Source of the DNA: Erysipelotrichales bacterium
GTDB taxonomy: Bacteria > Bacillota_I > Bacilli_A > Erysipelotrichales > Erysipelotrichaceae
Length of the DNA stretch: 64,000 nt
NCBI GenBank assembly: GCA_910576345.1
Contig: CAJTIT010000009.1
Coordinates: 25,984-89,983, forward strand
Direction: 5' to 3'
Made by a program: the position numbers and the translations under genes
The notes under the pieces: model-generated
Told to the model about the DNA's origin: nothing
Databases searched by the model: none
The model's input: only the letters and a program-made list of their open reading frames with translations
Shown: piece after piece, positions 62,428-64,000 of the stretch
Layout of the letters: each line of letters starts with the position of its first letter
Numbering within the stretch: the first letter of the stretch is position 1

Positions 62428-63744
62428 TTACGATTTTTTGATCTTATGTTTTACACTTCTTAGCATCTCATAAAGATGGTACGCAAATGGATGCACATAC
62501 AGTGTAAAGTCACCAATCAACTCTTCTACCGTTCCTTGGAAACCGCGTTTAAATTCGTAAACGCCATAACTCTCATCCGCTTTATCAAAAATACCGCTGA
62601 TACCATAAAAATTATATCGTTCAAACCTCTGCGCAATACCATAGCGAAACATATGCCACTGTAAGGCATACTGTGCATTGAACTTCATATATGCCTCATA
62701 CGCACCGCTGTACAGATACATAATTTCCTTACCTGCTAGTAAAAATGTCGCTCCGGCCAATGTGAGTACATCACTTTGATTTTCTTCTTTCATTCTCTCA
62801 CAATCTGCCTGTTTCTTTTCCACTAGCTGAATTTGTTCCTCCAATACTTTTTTCTTCTTGTTAAATTTTTTACTGCCGCTTTGTGCCTGTAAATGTGTCT
62901 TTACTTCTTCTAATTCCTTCATTGCGGTTTGTTTTTCTTCTTCCAAACGCTCATGATAATCACGAAGATTCAGCTGTGCCACCAGCAGTTTTAAGCGACC
63001 ATCCTTGCCAAATGTCTCAAATAGACCTTCATAATAATGCATGGAATGATCCTCAAAACCTCTGCGCATGGATGTATGATCCATAATTGACTTAAACAAA
63101 GGAAGTTCATCTTTAGACAATTCTTTGACTTGAATCCCCATTTTCCTTGTCTTATTGATCGTCCAGCGTGTTTGATGATCAAACTCCTCTAATAGCTGCG
63201 CTTCCGTTTTATCTTTGATGTCTCTTACAAACATCCAGTTTGGCTCACGCTGTGTCGACATACCGCGTGTAAAACCGCTATGTTGATAACCTAAAGAAAT
63301 CAATTCATCCACAACGTCTTGATGATTGAAGCCATTTTCCACCAAATCACCATTCATATCACGTTCACGATAAGTAACATATGGATCAATTTTGAAATAC
63401 ATACAGTGAATTGACTTCAGATATTTACAAAGTTCTTTATGAAACAATTTCATTAATTCATGATCATGATAATCAATATAAAAACCACGCACTGCCTGTG
63501 CATAGGTCATATGAAAAAATACTTTGCGATAGGAAATCATCGCTGCTGCTATCATCCGATTTTCTTGTTTCAAACCTACATAATCATAATTCCATCCATT
63601 CCATTTTCTCAAATGCGCCATACTGGTTGACTGCCAAAAATTCATGTTTGCTTGTGCTTCACTAAACTGTGAAAATTCCTGTTCTGTTAATCTTGTAAAT
63701 TCCATATGTTCATAACCGAATGAAAAGAAGCATTGTCTCTTCAT
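62428..63744 (-). CDS. FemAB-family peptidoglycan bridge aminoacyltransferase 2
   Basis: A 438-residue FemABX protein with the same two-lobe plan and a longer coiled-coil arm (about 265-325; LEEEKQTAMKELEEVKTHLQ onward). QANMNFWQSTSMAHLRKWNG opens the fold and FYGISGIFDKADESYGVYEF closes it. Paired with the previous gene (15-bp gap), it suggests a bridge of two or more residues, each enzyme placing one. First gene of the long operon; SD AAAGGA precedes the ATG, though a start 13 residues later (MEFTRLTEQ) would resemble homologues more closely. Confidence 0.92.
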   Translation of the reverse strand: MKRQCFFSFGYEHMEFTRLTEQEFSQFSEAQANMNFWQSTSMAHLRKWNGWNYDYVGLKQENRMIAAAMISYRKVFFHMTYAQAVRGFYIDYHDHELMKLFHKELCKYLKSIHCMYFKIDPYVTYRERDMNGDLVENGFNHQDVVDELISLGYQHSGFTRGMSTQREPNWMFVRDIKDKTEAQLLEEFDHQTRWTINKTRKMGIQVKELSKDELPLFKSIMDHTSMRRGFEDHSMHYYEGLFETFGKDGRLKLLVAQLNLRDYHERLEEEKQTAMKELEEVKTHLQAQSGSKKFNKKKKVLEEQIQLVEKKQADCERMKEENQSDVLTLAGATFLLAGKEIMYLYSGAYEAYMKFNAQYALQWHMFRYGIAQRFERYNFYGISGIFDKADESYGVYEFKRGFQGTVEELIGDFTLYVHPFAYHLYEMLRSVKHKIKKS

Positions 63745-63869
63745 GGATCCTTTCTACTTTTGTATTCATTTTTCATATCGCAATTATTATACCATACTTC
63801 AGAAAAAGAATGTATCTTCCCCGTATTCTGATATGGTAATCCATCAATATTTTCATTAAACAGACAAAG

Positions 63870-63889
63870 AAAAAAGACCCAAAAGGGTC
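63870..63889 (-). terminator. Terminator of the rRNA operon
   Basis: GACCC-AAAA-GGGTC followed on the minus strand by a run of Us, directly after the 5S rRNA 3' end. Confidence 0.85.
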
Positions 63890-63892
63890 AAA

Positions 63893-64000
63893 GGCTGGCA
63901 ATGAGCTATCTTGACAGGGGCAAGCCCTGCTATTGTCACCGCTGGAGCGCTTAACTTCTGTGTTCGGTATGGATACAGGTGTACCCGCTCCGCCATCATC
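63893..64000 (-). rRNA. rrf: 5S ribosomal RNA (5' end cut by the window edge)
   Basis: The minus strand reads GGCGGAGCGGGTACACCTGT, then CATACCGAACACAGAAGTTA and AGCGCTCC, the universally conserved 5S core, and ends TCATTGCCAGCC. The 3' TGCCAGCC needs a GGCTGGCA 5' partner, so only a handful of 5' nucleotides lie beyond the window. An rRNA operon (23S, 16S) should follow to the right. Confidence 0.95.

Overview
The window reads as the chromosome of an AT-rich, low-GC Gram-positive anaerobe, most likely a gut Erysipelotrichaceae-type Firmicute. Pointers are an anaerobic ribonucleotide reductase (nrdDG), a PPi-type phosphofructokinase, bacterial glycogen metabolism, FemAB peptidoglycan-bridge enzymes, two LytR-CpsA-Psr proteins, Rex, and T-box, SAM and THF leader RNAs. 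The lineage is an inference from gene content; nothing here identifies the species. Most genes are on the minus strand.

Layout. 1-4.2 kb: start of a gene running off the left edge, a MarR/MATE pair and mnmG. 4.3-7.4 kb: nrdD-nrdG behind a structured leader. 7.8-9.3 kb: a graveyard of broken accessory genes (RhuM-like, a TIR-like defence protein, an RlmD C-terminal extension, one unrecognised tail). 9.3-16 kb: rlmD, HAD, cell-wall amidase, HD protein, pullulanase, patatin. 16.2-16.8 kb: decayed Cna-B-like surface protein, then tRNA-Ile/tRNA-Ala. 17-26 kb: guaB, glgC-glgD-glgA, two tandem phosphotransacetylases, and folT under a THF riboswitch. 26.2-28.2 kb: a ferredoxin remnant, an intricate RNA fold of about 185 nt, and metK under a SAM-type riboswitch.

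About 28.25-36.5 kb is a foreign block, visibly richer in G+C. It has a sigma-like protein, a Cys-rich KTR protein, a two-component system, an ABC transporter with an FtsX-type permease, MarR and TnpV. No integrase or relaxase is visible, so it is a fragment of a larger transposon or ICE, or a degraded one.

37-43 kb: glycogen phosphorylase, a nucleoside hydrolase plus ECF S-component pair behind an attenuated leader, a ClbS-like remnant and pfp. 43.4-56 kb: two LCP proteins with a solute-binding-like insert, a second MATE pump, an rRNA methyltransferase, an AlaX editing protein, a lipoprotein, a hypothetical gene interrupted by two in-frame stops, and a PhoR/PhoB-like two-component system. 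56.3-63.8 kb: asnS with a T-box, rex, and an overlapping operon of two FemAB proteins followed by tsaE-tsaB-rimI-tsaD. The right edge cuts a 5S rRNA gene, so an rRNA operon continues beyond the window.

Themes. Glycogen synthesis (glgCDA) and breakdown (pullulanase, glgP) lie in one 26-kb stretch with PPi-dependent glycolysis and acetate formation (pta). Several operons appear to be controlled by RNA leaders (nrdDG, folT, metK, asnS, nucleoside salvage). The most unusual items are the RNA fold at 26450-26634, the nrdDG and nucleoside-hydrolase leaders, and the eroded defence cluster.
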